From assembly GCF_018343525.1 (NCBI RefSeq), contig NZ_JAGYPH010000001.1:1617778-1681777 (forward strand): a stretch of DNA of 64,000 nucleotides, written 5' to 3'. This document shows positions 7,636 through 17,100 of the stretch, piece by piece. The notes under the pieces are model-generated. The model did no database searches, had not been told where the DNA came from, and saw only the letters and a list, made by a program, of their open reading frames with translations. Position numbers and translations under genes: made by a program. The first letter of the stretch is position 1; every line of letters begins with the position of its first letter. This DNA comes from Lederbergia citrea (GTDB taxonomy: Bacteria; Bacillota; Bacilli; Bacillales; Bacillaceae_C).

Positions 7636-9318
7636 TTATTTGTATTGCTTCGTCAATTCTTCAGATTTTTTTAACATAGATTTACGATACCATTGCTCAA
7701 ACTTGCTTGGCTCCATAGGTCTTTCGATTAAATAACCTTGAATATAATCACAGCCAAGTACTGTTAACAAGTCTAATTGTTCTTCTGTTTCTACGCCCTC
7801 AGCAACAATATTTAGGCCTAGCCCGTGACCCATCGTCATAATCGCATTGACGATAGCAAAATCCGGAGAATCTTTCCGAAATTGCTGAATGAACGAACGA
7901 TCTATTTTTAGCCTGTGAATAGGCAAGTGCTTCAAATAACTTAAGGAAGAATAGCCTGTCCCAAAATCATCTATTGAGAAGTTTACTCCCAAATCCCCTA
8001 AAGTCCGCATAGTACCAATCGTTTCCAAAGTATGATTGAGCATGGCACTTTCTGTTAGTTCTAAATGTAAGTATTTTGCCTCAAGTCCAGAATAAGCAAG
8101 CGCAGTTTTAACTTCTTCCGTAAAACGCTTATTCTTAAATTGATAGGCTGATACATTTACAGAAACACTTAAATCGTCAAACCCCTTATCCCGCCATGTA
8201 TTTATTTGCCTACATGCATTTTTCAATACCCAGTTCCCAAGTGGATGAATTAGCCCGGTTTCTTCAGCAATTGGAATAAATACGGATGGTGGAATAAGAC
8301 CATATTCGGGGTGTTCCCACCGTAGTAATGCTTCGCAAGACGATAAAACCCCAGTATCAGTATCAATAATTGGCTGGTAGGCTATAAAAAATTCTCCCTT
8401 ATCAAGTGCTTTTCGCAAACTTCTTTCGAGCTCCACACGTTGAACGGTCTCTTTATTCATTTCATTTGCATAGAAAACGATGGTACTGCCACCTTGAAGC
8501 TTTGCACGATTCAAAGCTGCATCAGCATTTTTCATTAATTCGACATTATTATTGCCATCGTTTGGATACATACTAATACCGACACTTGCTGTAACAAAAA
8601 ACTCATGGTTATCAAAAAGAAATGGTTTTTGAACACTCTTCATTAGTTTATTTCCAAACGCTATCGCGTGATCTGGTCCGCTGCCGGCCGGTAATATAAT
8701 AGAAAATTTATCACCGCCGAATCTTCCCATATGGGCTTTTTCAGGTAGCTCCACAAATATTCTGTTTGCCAATTCTTTTAGAACTACGTCCCCGGCATTA
8801 TGGCCCACCATATCGTTAATTGTTTTAAAACGATCTAAATCAAGAAACATAACTATTAAACTTTTTTTGTCTGTTTTAGCTATTTTTAAACTCTCATTAA
8901 GAATTTCCTCAAATTTCATTCGATTTGGAAGGCCTGTATCAGTATCGAAATAAACAATTCTTTCTACTTCCTTTTCTATCACCTTTAACTTCGATAATTG
9001 CTGTGTAGTACTTCCTAGCATGATTGCCATGGCATTTTGCTGTTCTAAACTCATCGTCTCATTGTGGAAAAATATGTTTTTATTAATATTTCTAAATATT
9101 GTAAAGGTAAACTTGATTCTTTTAGTATCAGGAGAAGTAGTTGATATGAAAATAGCTTTTGGCAACCAGAGTGACAGTAGATTTTTCAATCTAGTGACTG
9201 CTTGATTGGTTACAATTGCTTGAATAAAAACAAATTCTTGAGAAGAAAAATTATGTCCTTCAATAAATCTAAACAATTCATGTTCATTCTCATATGTATG
9301 TTCATAGGATTTTATCAA
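7636..9318 (-). CDS. GGDEF-EAL protein; likely c-di-GMP phosphodiesterase with degenerate GGDEF
   Basis: About 560 residues: an N-terminal region of about 110 residues of unknown fold, a GGDEF domain (about 115-285) and an EAL domain (about 295-545). The GGDEF signature is FGGDKF, so the fourth, metal-binding Glu is Lys and cyclase activity is unlikely. The EAL domain keeps the residues of an active c-di-GMP phosphodiesterase: CEALLRW, NVSAYQF, LELTES, DDFGTGYSS, KIDRSF, AEGVE and QGY. No signal peptide or membrane helix. I prefer the TTG at 9318, 9 nt after GGAG; the GTG at 9333 lacks a ribosome site. The gene follows yisL's terminator and is probably transcribed alone. Confidence 0.88.
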   Translation of the reverse strand: MIKSYEHTYENEHELFRFIEGHNFSSQEFVFIQAIVTNQAVTRLKNLLSLWLPKAIFISTTSPDTKRIKFTFTIFRNINKNIFFHNETMSLEQQNAMAIMLGSTTQQLSKLKVIEKEVERIVYFDTDTGLPNRMKFEEILNESLKIAKTDKKSLIVMFLDLDRFKTINDMVGHNAGDVVLKELANRIFVELPEKAHMGRFGGDKFSIILPAGSGPDHAIAFGNKLMKSVQKPFLFDNHEFFVTASVGISMYPNDGNNNVELMKNADAALNRAKLQGGSTIVFYANEMNKETVQRVELERSLRKALDKGEFFIAYQPIIDTDTGVLSSCEALLRWEHPEYGLIPPSVFIPIAEETGLIHPLGNWVLKNACRQINTWRDKGFDDLSVSVNVSAYQFKNKRFTEEVKTALAYSGLEAKYLHLELTESAMLNHTLETIGTMRTLGDLGVNFSIDDFGTGYSSLSYLKHLPIHRLKIDRSFIQQFRKDSPDFAIVNAIMTMGHGLGLNIVAEGVETEEQLDLLTVLGCDYIQGYLIERPMEPSKFEQWYRKSMLKKSEELTKQYK

Positions 9319-9415
9319 GCTGCCACTCTCCACTCTATTGTTTTCGACATTATTAGATAATTTATCCTTTAATTCTCATTTTAATGAAGTTTAGTCAAGA
9401 TGTCACCTAAAGACA

Positions 9416-9441
9416 ACAAAAAAACCGCACGATGGCGGTTT
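9416..9441 (-). terminator. Intrinsic terminator after yisL
   Basis: Minus-strand stem 9422-9428/9435-9441 (AAACCGC/GCGGTTT), 6-nt loop, followed by a T-run (A-run on plus at 9416-9424). Confidence 0.85.
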
Positions 9442-9450
9442 AATTATTCA

Positions 9451-9822
9451 TTAGGAGAACCAATTCCAACCAAGTGGAAGTTTTGCTCCCAAGTAGAAGG
9501 TGACAATGAATGAAATTAGCAAGAGTGCCCAGAATACCCCGGTATTTTTTCCTTTCGACGTTCGAACAAGAACCATTTCCATCATAGCGATAACAACTAT
9601 TCCACCGAGAAATTTAATCCCGTATAATGCAGGATCATAGCTGCTATGCTTCGAAAATAACATAAATCCGGTTGCGATGATCAATAAATAAAATAATCGT
9701 AAAATCATTTGGACAATTTTCATTGCTTTTTTATTTCCGCTATTATGCAAAAATAGTGCTACAGCAAATAAAATCAGTGCCACAACCCATGTCGTTATAT
9801 GGGCATGAGTGTTATCAAACAT
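9451..9822 (-). CDS. yisL: YisL family membrane protein (UPF0344/DUF1516)
   Basis: A 123-residue integral membrane protein with four hydrophobic helices (about 12-27, 36-57, 65-87, 95-113). N-terminus MFDNTHAHITTWVVALILF and C-terminus AKLPLGWNWF fit the YisL/DUF1516 family, whose function is unknown. ATG 9822 has a strong AAGGAGGAG seven bases upstream. It sits next to yisK as in B. subtilis, with its own terminator downstream. Confidence 0.9.
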   Translation of the reverse strand: MFDNTHAHITTWVVALILFAVALFLHNSGNKKAMKIVQMILRLFYLLIIATGFMLFSKHSSYDPALYGIKFLGGIVVIAMMEMVLVRTSKGKNTGVFWALLLISFIVTFYLGAKLPLGWNWFS

Positions 9823-9912
9823 ACATATTCTCCTCCTTGAAACAAGCCAATTGTAATGGCAACATAATTCTTATCTTACCATATTTTGTTTGCAGTCACA
9901 GAATTGAACATG

Positions 9913-10809
9913 CTATTTCACAATATTGTTCAATATGCCGATCCCTTCTACTTCTATTTCTACTTCATCTCCCGGTTTTAAAAAACGTGGCGGCTTAAAA
10001 CCTTTTCCAACACCGGCTGGCGTTCCGGTTGCAATAATATCCCCTGGTTCTAGGGTCATTCCTTGAGAAAGAACAGAAATGACTTCTTCAATTGGAAAAA
10101 TAAAATGCTCTGTATTAGAATTTTGACGAATTTCTCCATTGACCTTCGTGGTAATCTGCAAGTAGTTTGGATTACCAATATCTTCTTTGCTGACAATCCA
10201 CGGTCCAATTGGACATGATGCGTCAAGACTTTTTCCAATAAAAAATTGCTTATGGCGCTGCTGTAAATCTCTTGCAGTAATGTCGTTTAAAATGGTATAT
10301 CCGAATACATGATCAAGGGCATGCTGTTGCGAAATATTCTTTCCCTTTTTGCCAATAACTAAAGCAAGCTCCCCTTCGTAATCAAGCTCCGATGTAATTT
10401 CTTGATGGGCATCGACGTATTCATTGTGACCAATGACGGAAGTAGGTGCCTTTGTAAACACCATGACATGCTCTGGAATATCCGCTTCACTTCCCATCTC
10501 AATCGCGTGATCACGATAGTTTTTACCTACACACATAATATTTTTTCTCAAGGACGGGATGGGAGCAAGCCAGCTTATTTCAGCAAATGGAATCAAATAA
10601 TTCTCGGAATTATTTTCCTTTCCCCACTCTATTAATTTACTAATTTTACTCAAAAACATGCTGTCTTCTGCTATTCCGTCAATCAATGATTGCGGGCAAG
10701 GAATATTACTGTCCCTGCTAAGCGACTCAATATCCCATACAGAAGATTTTTCATCATTTGCTACACCATATTTTTCTGCATCTTTCCATTTAAATGTCAT
10801 GAATTTCAT
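9913..10809 (-). CDS. yisK: FAH-family hydrolase YisK
   Basis: A 298-residue fumarylacetoacetate hydrolase superfamily protein. The metal-binding Glu pair is in DYEGELALVIGKKG, the Asp in LNDITARDLQ, and the conserved TGTPAGVG loop is near residue 255. Family enzymes cleave or decarboxylate beta-keto acids; B. subtilis YisK is described as an oxaloacetate decarboxylase that associates with the Mbl cytoskeleton. Start at 10809 has GGAGTG six bases upstream. The ribosome site overlaps the end of the upstream DUF418 gene, so the two are probably coupled. Ortholog call rests on synteny with yisL and gerP plus the family motifs. Confidence 0.87.
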   Translation of the reverse strand: MKFMTFKWKDAEKYGVANDEKSSVWDIESLSRDSNIPCPQSLIDGIAEDSMFLSKISKLIEWGKENNSENYLIPFAEISWLAPIPSLRKNIMCVGKNYRDHAIEMGSEADIPEHVMVFTKAPTSVIGHNEYVDAHQEITSELDYEGELALVIGKKGKNISQQHALDHVFGYTILNDITARDLQQRHKQFFIGKSLDASCPIGPWIVSKEDIGNPNYLQITTKVNGEIRQNSNTEHFIFPIEEVISVLSQGMTLEPGDIIATGTPAGVGKGFKPPRFLKPGDEVEIEVEGIGILNNIVK

Positions 10810-10831
10810 TTTTTCCACTCCGTTCTGTCTT

Positions 10832-11992
10832 TTATCGTCCATAAGTTAAGAGGCGCCACAATTTTTCCACCGGACCATATTTGAACTTAGTCAGCCATAT
10901 TTCGGCAACCATGACTTGAATGGCGAAAATCGCAACAGCTAGCAACGTTCCTGTTGCCATTGACATTTGCCCGTATAAGCCAAGTCCATAATTATAGAAA
11001 ATCATAGTCCCAATTAGTGATTGTGATAAATAAATGGTGATTGACATTCTTCCTGCGGATGCAAATGGCTTAAACAGCTTGGCTATCATTCGATTTGACA
11101 TAAGCAACACAATAATCGCGACATAGGCAACAGCTAGTATCGGTCCACCGATCGTATCCTGTATGTATTGAATGCTCAAGCTTGTTTCTAAGAAAAATGG
11201 TAACATTTTTGCTGCCAATCCAAGTGGCAAAGTAATCATTAAAATCAGTAGCCATTTTTTCTTTTGGCGATTTGCCTTTTGCAACCAATGAAGTTTTGCT
11301 GCACCTGCCCCGACCATCATCAGCGGTAAAATCATAAAGAGATAAAGTAAAAAGCCTGCTAAATTATTATTGACGGACCAATCTGCAAAGCGCTGTGCCG
11401 TGATTTCCAAAAATGATCCATTAGCATAGGTTTCTGCCGATTGCTGTAGACCGACAATATCATAAAAATCGGCTAAGGATGCCGAATCGAATAATGAAGC
11501 TAGAATCAGCATTCCCCCAATAAATAACTGGGGAAGTATGTAGAGGATAGCCCCTATACTAATTAATATTGGCCCAGAAATCCTAAGAAATAGAAGTAAT
11601 ACCAGGCCCATAACTGCATATGTAATCAAAATATCTCCGTACCAGATGAGAAAAGCGTGAAACACACCGAATAACAGTAATATCAGCAGCCTTCTTACAC
11701 TAATTTTCCAAAAAGAAACATTTTTCACTTTGGAGCGCTGCATCATAATCACCATGCCATAACCAAACATCATGGCAAAAATGGGATAAAAGCTCCCTTG
11801 AACCAAAATGTCCAGCCATGTGAATACTGTTAAGTCCCCATATTTCCACCATTCATATGGATTATAATAACTGAATGGCGAATGGAAGCTAATCATATTG
11901 ATTAGAAAAATCCCTAATAATGAAAAACCTCTCAACACATCAAGCGATTGGATCCGCTCTGCCGAGTCAATAGGCTCCAGAGTTTGCTGCAT
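10832..11992 (-). CDS. DUF418 multi-pass membrane protein
   Basis: A 386-residue membrane protein with about ten hydrophobic segments. The opening RIQSLDVLRGFSLLGIFLINM and the C-terminal GRMSITIYLSQSLIG are hallmarks of the DUF418 family (related to YeiB and to acyltransferase-3-like membrane proteins). Function unknown; a transport or acyl-transfer role is only inferred. ATG 11992 has AGGAGG nine bases upstream. Its stop lies 23 bases before the yisK start, in one minus-strand unit, divergent from gerPA. Confidence 0.88.
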   Translation of the reverse strand: MQQTLEPIDSAERIQSLDVLRGFSLLGIFLINMISFHSPFSYYNPYEWWKYGDLTVFTWLDILVQGSFYPIFAMMFGYGMVIMMQRSKVKNVSFWKISVRRLLILLLFGVFHAFLIWYGDILITYAVMGLVLLLFLRISGPILISIGAILYILPQLFIGGMLILASLFDSASLADFYDIVGLQQSAETYANGSFLEITAQRFADWSVNNNLAGFLLYLFMILPLMMVGAGAAKLHWLQKANRQKKKWLLILMITLPLGLAAKMLPFFLETSLSIQYIQDTIGGPILAVAYVAIIVLLMSNRMIAKLFKPFASAGRMSITIYLSQSLIGTMIFYNYGLGLYGQMSMATGTLLAVAIFAIQVMVAEIWLTKFKYGPVEKLWRLLTYGR

Positions 11993-12067
11993 CTTTTATT
12001 TCCTCCTAAATTTGTAAGCTAAGCTTTGAATCTCCTAAATTCATTTTAACTTCTAGGCAGTTTTATC

Positions 12068-12094
12068 ACAAATTCTTTTTCTCTTCATAAAATA
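12068..12094 (+). promoter_or_regulatory. Sigma-K-type promoter of the gerP operon
   Basis: AC at 12068-12069, 16-bp spacer, CATAAAATA at 12086-12094, matching the sigma-K pattern (AC, 16-17 bp, CATAnnnTA). It lies 64 bp before gerPA; gerP is known to be transcribed in the mother cell by sigma-K. Confidence 0.7.
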
Positions 12095-12157
12095 CAGTGG
12101 TGAAAGCTTTAGGGCGCGACGTAAGAAAACTAATATTAACAAAGGATGTGAACGGCC

Positions 12158-12379
12158 ATGCCTGCTTTCGTCGGAGCCGTTCAAGTGGTATATGTTAGTT
12201 CAGGAGCTGTTTTTAATATTGGTGATGTATTTCAAATTCACCCTGTTTCTCAATCAAAAACTTTTGCAGGCTCTGGTTCATTTAATACGGGGGAAAATAT
12301 AAATGTCAGGAATGATTATTCTGCAACGAATACGTATGATAGTGACGGAATAGATCAACCAATTGCATTTAATGTTTAA
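12158..12379 (+). CDS. gerPA: Spore germination protein GerPA
   Basis: A 73-residue small protein starting MPAFVGAVQVVYVSSGAVFNIGD, of the GerPA/GerPF family. GerP proteins are made in the mother cell and affect coat permeability so that germinants reach their receptors. It is the first gene of six and lies directly behind a sigma-K-like promoter. ATG 12158 has AAGGATGTG seven bases upstream. The Gly/Ser/Asn-rich middle is usual for the family. The closest paralog is gerPF at the operon end. Confidence 0.93.
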   Translation: MPAFVGAVQVVYVSSGAVFNIGDVFQIHPVSQSKTFAGSGSFNTGENINVRNDYSATNTYDSDGIDQPIAFNV

Positions 12380-12391
12380 ATGGAGGAAATC

Positions 12392-12610
12392 ATGATTATT
12401 AATGTTGAGCAATCCATTCATATCCAACTACTCAAGATCGGTGGGATTACGAATTCCTCTGTATTACAAATAGGGACAGCAGGCGTAATTACGCCTGCCT
12501 CATACTTATATAATACAGCAGGAATAAAGGCACCTGCTCCTTTGACTGTGGAAGGTGCTCCTTCAGTAGTTGCCGAAGAATTAAAACAACCGAGTTTTGT
12601 ACCGTTATAA
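12392..12610 (+). CDS. gerPB: Spore germination protein GerPB
   Basis: A 72-residue protein beginning MIINVEQSIHIQLLKIGGITNSSVLQIGTAG, matching GerPB. The start at ATG 12392 has GGAGG five bases upstream; the in-frame ATG at 12380 directly after the gerPA stop would place that motif inside the gene. Second gene of the gerP operon, spaced 12 bases from gerPA. Coat-associated role by family knowledge. Confidence 0.92.
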   Translation: MIINVEQSIHIQLLKIGGITNSSVLQIGTAGVITPASYLYNTAGIKAPAPLTVEGAPSVVAEELKQPSFVPL

Positions 12611-12640
12611 AAGAATTATTGAAAGTGTGGTGAATAAATC

Positions 12641-13243
12641 TTGGATGTTCATTCCTATATTAAGCAGCTATACGACTATATGACTTTCCAACAGAAAGAA
12701 ATAAGTGGTTTAAAGGAAGCTATTTCCCTTTTAAATACCGAAATTAAGAAATTGAAAGAAAAGCCTTCTGTAACAGTAGAGAGACTAGAGTATAAATTCG
12801 ATCAATTGAAAGTAGAAACTTTGGAGGGCACATTAAATATCGGATTAAATCCTAGCGATTTAAACACGATGGATGAATTTTCAGTACCAACACCAGCCCC
12901 TACTAATATCGTTAATCCTGCGTTAAAAGGTGTATTTTTTAAAAGGCCTCTTTCTGAAAAAATAGATGAGTATTTAAACAATCAGCTAGAAACAGTTGTC
13001 AATGATACTGAACATCAGACTGGCATGAGGATTGAAAATAATAATATTGAACATATGAAAGAAAATCTTCGTAAACAAATTCCGGCCCGAATCGATCATT
13101 ATATTCATACCTATGGTTCACAACAAAATGAAGAACAAAGTGAAGAACAATTGTTTGAAAACATTTATAACACAATAGTTGCTGATATAAATAAGGCCGT
13201 CCATGCATTTATAACCCAAATGCCTCAATCAGGAAAGGAATGA
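12641..13243 (+). CDS. gerPC: Spore germination protein GerPC
   Basis: A 200-residue protein with an N-terminal coiled-coil (about 1-45; MDVHSYIKQLYDYMTFQQKE...) and a hydrophilic C-terminal half, fitting GerPC in length, coiled-coil start and position. TTG start at 12641 with GTGGTG eight bases upstream. Third gene of the operon. It is the largest GerP protein and may organise the others; that is inference. Confidence 0.9.
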   Translation: MDVHSYIKQLYDYMTFQQKEISGLKEAISLLNTEIKKLKEKPSVTVERLEYKFDQLKVETLEGTLNIGLNPSDLNTMDEFSVPTPAPTNIVNPALKGVFFKRPLSEKIDEYLNNQLETVVNDTEHQTGMRIENNNIEHMKENLRKQIPARIDHYIHTYGSQQNEEQSEEQLFENIYNTIVADINKAVHAFITQMPQSGKE

Positions 13244-13250
13244 AATAGTA

Positions 13251-13430
13251 ATGGAACTTAATGTAATAAACCGAGAGCTTTGTGTTGGAGATATTCGTAT
13301 TATTGGTATATCCACATCTGCATTATTGTTAGTCGGAGATGCTAATACGATTCAACTGGCCTCAACTTTTGATACGCCAGCTGAATCCTTAATCATCGGA
13401 CCCTTTGAACCTCTTGCTCCGGAAGCCTAG
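13251..13430 (+). CDS. gerPD: Spore germination protein GerPD
   Basis: A 59-residue frame, ATG 13251 to TAG 13428-13430, starting MELNVINRELCVGDIRIIGI and ending PFEPLAPEA. Size, the VGDIRIIGIS block and position between gerPC and gerPE identify GerPD. The ribosome site is the AAGGAA overlapping the end of gerPC, about 10 nt before the ATG. It is short and easily missed by length filters, but without it the operon would lack one of six conserved genes. Confidence 0.9.
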   Translation: MELNVINRELCVGDIRIIGISTSALLLVGDANTIQLASTFDTPAESLIIGPFEPLAPEA

Positions 13431-13442
13431 ATTTGATCGCTT

Positions 13443-13850
13443 ATGTGGAAACGAAACTCTTTCGTCCAATTTATAGATGTAAAAAGTCTAATTCTTACCG
13501 GTATTTTGGAGATAGGTGATTCTGTTCAACTAAGAGCAAATCATAATATTCTTGCTGTACAAAGGAAGCAAGAGATCGAATTCGGGAATGAAGGTAATTT
13601 TCAAGCCTTTCCTATTTTTTCGGAACCCATTCCAATCCCTCCTTTACCTGAACCGCCTCCTTTGATCAGAAAATATAATGAATCTCCGAATATACGTGTT
13701 GGACAGATTCATGTAGAGGGGATTTCTACCTCAGCAATTATGCATATTGGTAGTACAAATGACGTGTATTTAGAATCCCGGGTTCTTCATATTAGACAGC
13801 TTCCAGGAAAAGAAGAAATTGAGCCCTTGTCTTTATTCACCGTACGGTAA
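13443..13850 (+). CDS. gerPE: Spore germination protein GerPE
   Basis: A 135-residue protein: FVQFIDVKSLILTGILEIGDS at the start and FGNEGNFQAFPIFSEP near 48-63 are GerPE landmarks, followed by a proline-rich stretch PIPIPPLPEPPP. ATG 13443 is the only start after an in-frame TGA at 13434; no good Shine-Dalgarno precedes it (GGAAG is 17 nt away), so translation may depend on coupling to gerPD, whose stop is 12 bases upstream. Fifth gene of the operon. Confidence 0.9.
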   Translation: MWKRNSFVQFIDVKSLILTGILEIGDSVQLRANHNILAVQRKQEIEFGNEGNFQAFPIFSEPIPIPPLPEPPPLIRKYNESPNIRVGQIHVEGISTSAIMHIGSTNDVYLESRVLHIRQLPGKEEIEPLSLFTVR

Positions 13851-13894
13851 ATAGAAGTGATCTTTTGAATTTGTAAAATAAAGGATGAATGTAT

Positions 13895-14113
13895 ATGCCA
13901 GCTTTTATTGGTCCGGTCCAAATATTTAATGTTAACGGAGGTGTCGCTCATATCGGAGACACGGTGGTCATTTCACCAAAGACTAATACGAAAACAACAA
14001 GCGGTGCTGGATCCAACAGTGTAGGCGCAATAGTTTTCGCCGCGACTCTTGCAAGCGCAAATAATACACTTGATACAAATCTAATCGACCAGCCGACAAT
14101 CGGAAATAATTAA
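13895..14113 (+). CDS. gerPF: Spore germination protein GerPF
   Basis: A 72-residue paralog of GerPA starting MPAFIGPVQIFNVNGGVAHIGD and rich in Gly, Ser, Thr and Asn. ATG 13895 has AAGGATG seven bases upstream; the in-frame ATG at 13889 does not. Last gene of gerP, followed at once by a long composite terminator hairpin. Probably a spore-coat component by family. Confidence 0.92.
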   Translation: MPAFIGPVQIFNVNGGVAHIGDTVVISPKTNTKTTSGAGSNSVGAIVFAATLASANNTLDTNLIDQPTIGNN

Positions 14114-14115
14114 TG

Positions 14116-14188
14116 AAGACAGTCCCAAAATCCCCCCTCCCGACTTGTATGTCGGAAAGGTAGAGGAATCTGTGGGACTGTCTTTATT
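14116..14188. terminator. Long composite terminator between gerPF and addA
   Basis: Outer 12-bp arms AAGACAGTCCCA (14116-14127) and TGGGACTGTCTT (14173-14184) enclose an inner CCGAC/GTCGG hairpin near 14139-14155. A T-rich tail follows on the plus strand and addA ends at 14184, so it probably serves both genes. Confidence 0.8.
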
Positions 14189-17100
14189 TGATCTGGAGAA
14201 AATCTCCACTATCAAAGAAATATAAATATTTACCACTCACCGGTTTATCCCAAATTTCTCGTATAGCCCGCTCATAAAAGCTAAGTTGGGGCGAGTATCG
14301 TTTGCCAAGTATGGTTTTCGCCTGAGAAAATCCACCTGGGAATTTGCCGTGAATCATGTCTGTCTTATAATCTAGCAATGTGACGGCTGCTCGGTCTTCT
14401 ATAACACAATCTATAATTCCCTGAACGAGAACATTTTCGTCCAGCCCATCCCAGTCAGAATAAACTTGGTGTGCTGGTATCCCCATTGTAAATGGCACTT
14501 CCCGATGTACCTTTTTAGCAGACAGCATCATCTGCCCGATCTCACTTTGGAAAAATTGAATAATTTGTTCACTGGATATCGCTTCTGCCTGTTCAGGTCC
14601 GAGGATCTCCTTTTCTATTAGTTCTTCCAGCAATTGTCCAACAGAAGTGAGCGTTGGTGTATCATATAGCGGAATATGCTGCATGACCGTGTGCATGGCA
14701 GTTCCTCGCTCGGCAGGAGATAAAGCTCCGCTTCCCCGCATGAATTTAGGTCTATCATACAGATGGTTGCTTGCTTGTTTAATAAGCTGGACACCACTTG
14801 CTTCATCTCTCATCTCCGCCATTCTTTTCAGCTCGGAAACGGATTGCTTTGACATCCGCCTTGTTGCTAATGGATGAGCATAATTCCAACTAAGCCTTGA
14901 GATTACCTCTTCCTTGTACATCGATTCGCCTAAATTCGGCTGGCCTTCTTTCACAGCTTCCAACCAACTATCATCACCTTGATCACCGAGTTCGGCTTCC
15001 GCTGCAAAAAGGACACTTGGCACAATCTCCACCTTCCAGCAAGATGGATGACCTGCAATTTCCTGTAACGATTGCAGTTGAATACCTTCGCGGATACTTT
15101 GTGAATCTTGATGCCTCACGAGTGCGAGTCCAATCCAGTCCAAATAAGAAGCAGCCTTTGCTCGATCATAATCAGTTAATAACCAATCTGGGTGTTTGAC
15201 TGCCTTTAACCATTTCTGTTTCTCTTTTTCCGCATTTTTTACACTACCAATTAAAAAGAGCTTCTCTTTTGCCCTTGTTAACGCTACATACAAAACGCGC
15301 ATTTCTTCCGCTAGCAGTTCCATTTTTTTCTTTCTTTTTAACGCAAGCTGCGGGAGAGAAGTGGAAGATATTCTTTTTTCAGGATTGATATATTTGCTAG
15401 CAAAGCCATAATCTTTATCAAACAGATAGCTACTGTTCACGTCCATCATATTGAATTTACGCGCAATCCCGCAGGCGAAAACAACAGGGAATTCAAGCCC
15501 CTTGCTGGAGTGAATAGTCATAATCCGGATAACATCTTCCTGCTCCCCTAAGGCACGCGCTACTCCTAGGTCATTTCCTCTTTCTCTCATTCTTTCGATG
15601 AATCGAAGGAAACGGAACAACCCGCGGAACGACGTAGCTTCATATTGTCTTGCACGGTCATATAGTGCTCTTAAATTGGCCTGTCTCTGCTTTCCACCTG
15701 GAAGTCCACCGGCAAATTCATAAAAGCCTGTATCACGGTAAAGCTCCCATATTAATTCCGATAAAGCCCCGCTTCTTGCCAAATTCCGCCACTTTCTTAG
15801 ATTTCCAAATAACTGTGAAACTTGATTCCTAGCATTTTCATACTCTAGGTCTACCTCCGTATCAATGAATGCTTTAACTGCATCATAGTAGCTCCCTTGA
15901 GGCAATTGCAGGCGAATAAAGGCGAGCTCATCTTCGCTCAAGCCAATAATTGGTGATCTTAGCAATGCAGCGAGCGGAATATCTTGGTCGGGATTATCGA
16001 TAATTTTGAGCAATGATAACATAATAGTTACTTCTGTCGCTTCAAAATAACCTGTGGATAGATCCGCATACACTGGTATGCCTGCATGTTTGAATTCCTC
16101 CATAATATCTGCTGTCCACGTCATGGAACGAACAAGAATGACAATATCCTGGTAACGAATTGGCCGCTGTGCACCCGTTTTCAGATCGTAAATTGGCTTC
16201 TGCCCCTCAACCATCATTTTGATTTTTTCCGCCATATAGCGTGCTTCAAGCTTCGATTGCTCCAGTTCAGCTCGATCATACTCACCTTGTGGAACTTCTT
16301 CAGCGCCCGCTCGGACATCACTCGAATCATCGGATTGATCAATAATCGCCACTTCCACCGGGAACTGCTCATCGTTAGGATAACCCGAGCCTTTAACGAG
16401 CTCAGCATCTTCGTTATAGTCAATTTCCCCGACCTTTTCGCCCATAATTTGCTTGAATATGAAGTTTACAGCGTCCAACACTTCAGTCCGACTGCGGAAA
16501 TTGCGAGAAAGGTCGATTCTTAGCCCTGTCCCCTGCCCATTAGCCGTAAACCGTAAATATTTACCTAAAAATAAATTTGGTTCAGCAAGTCGGAAGCGAT
16601 AAATTGACTGCTTCACATCGCCAACCATGAACAGATTGCCGTCATACTCACCATCTGCCGATACAAGTCGTAAAATGGTTTCTTGCACCATATTCGTATC
16701 TTGATATTCGTCCACAAGTACTTCCTTAAACTGATTTCGATAGCTGAGAGCTATTTCGGAAGGGAGGATATCAGCATCTTGATGTTCTTTTTCAGCAAGA
16801 ATTTCCAGACAAAGATGCTCTAGATCGGAAAAATCCACTAGCCCTTTTTCAGCTTTTTTCTGCTTAAATTGAATTGAGAATTCTTTTACGACTTCCACTA
16901 ATGTAGCAAAAACTGGTTTCATTTCTCGCATATCTTTTAAGAAACTTTCAGGTGAGCGTGAGAATAAATCCTTGGCCAGCTTGTCCAGCGCACTGCGAGC
17001 TGATTTTCTTAACTCGTCTGCTTCTTTAATCAATTGTGGATCAAATTCATCACCCTTGCATGTTTTTGCACGAGAAAATGACCAGCTATTCATGGCACTA

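Noticed and set aside
9334..9450. Additional small gene between yisL and the EAL gene
   Set aside because: Only the yisL terminator and AT-rich sequence are present.
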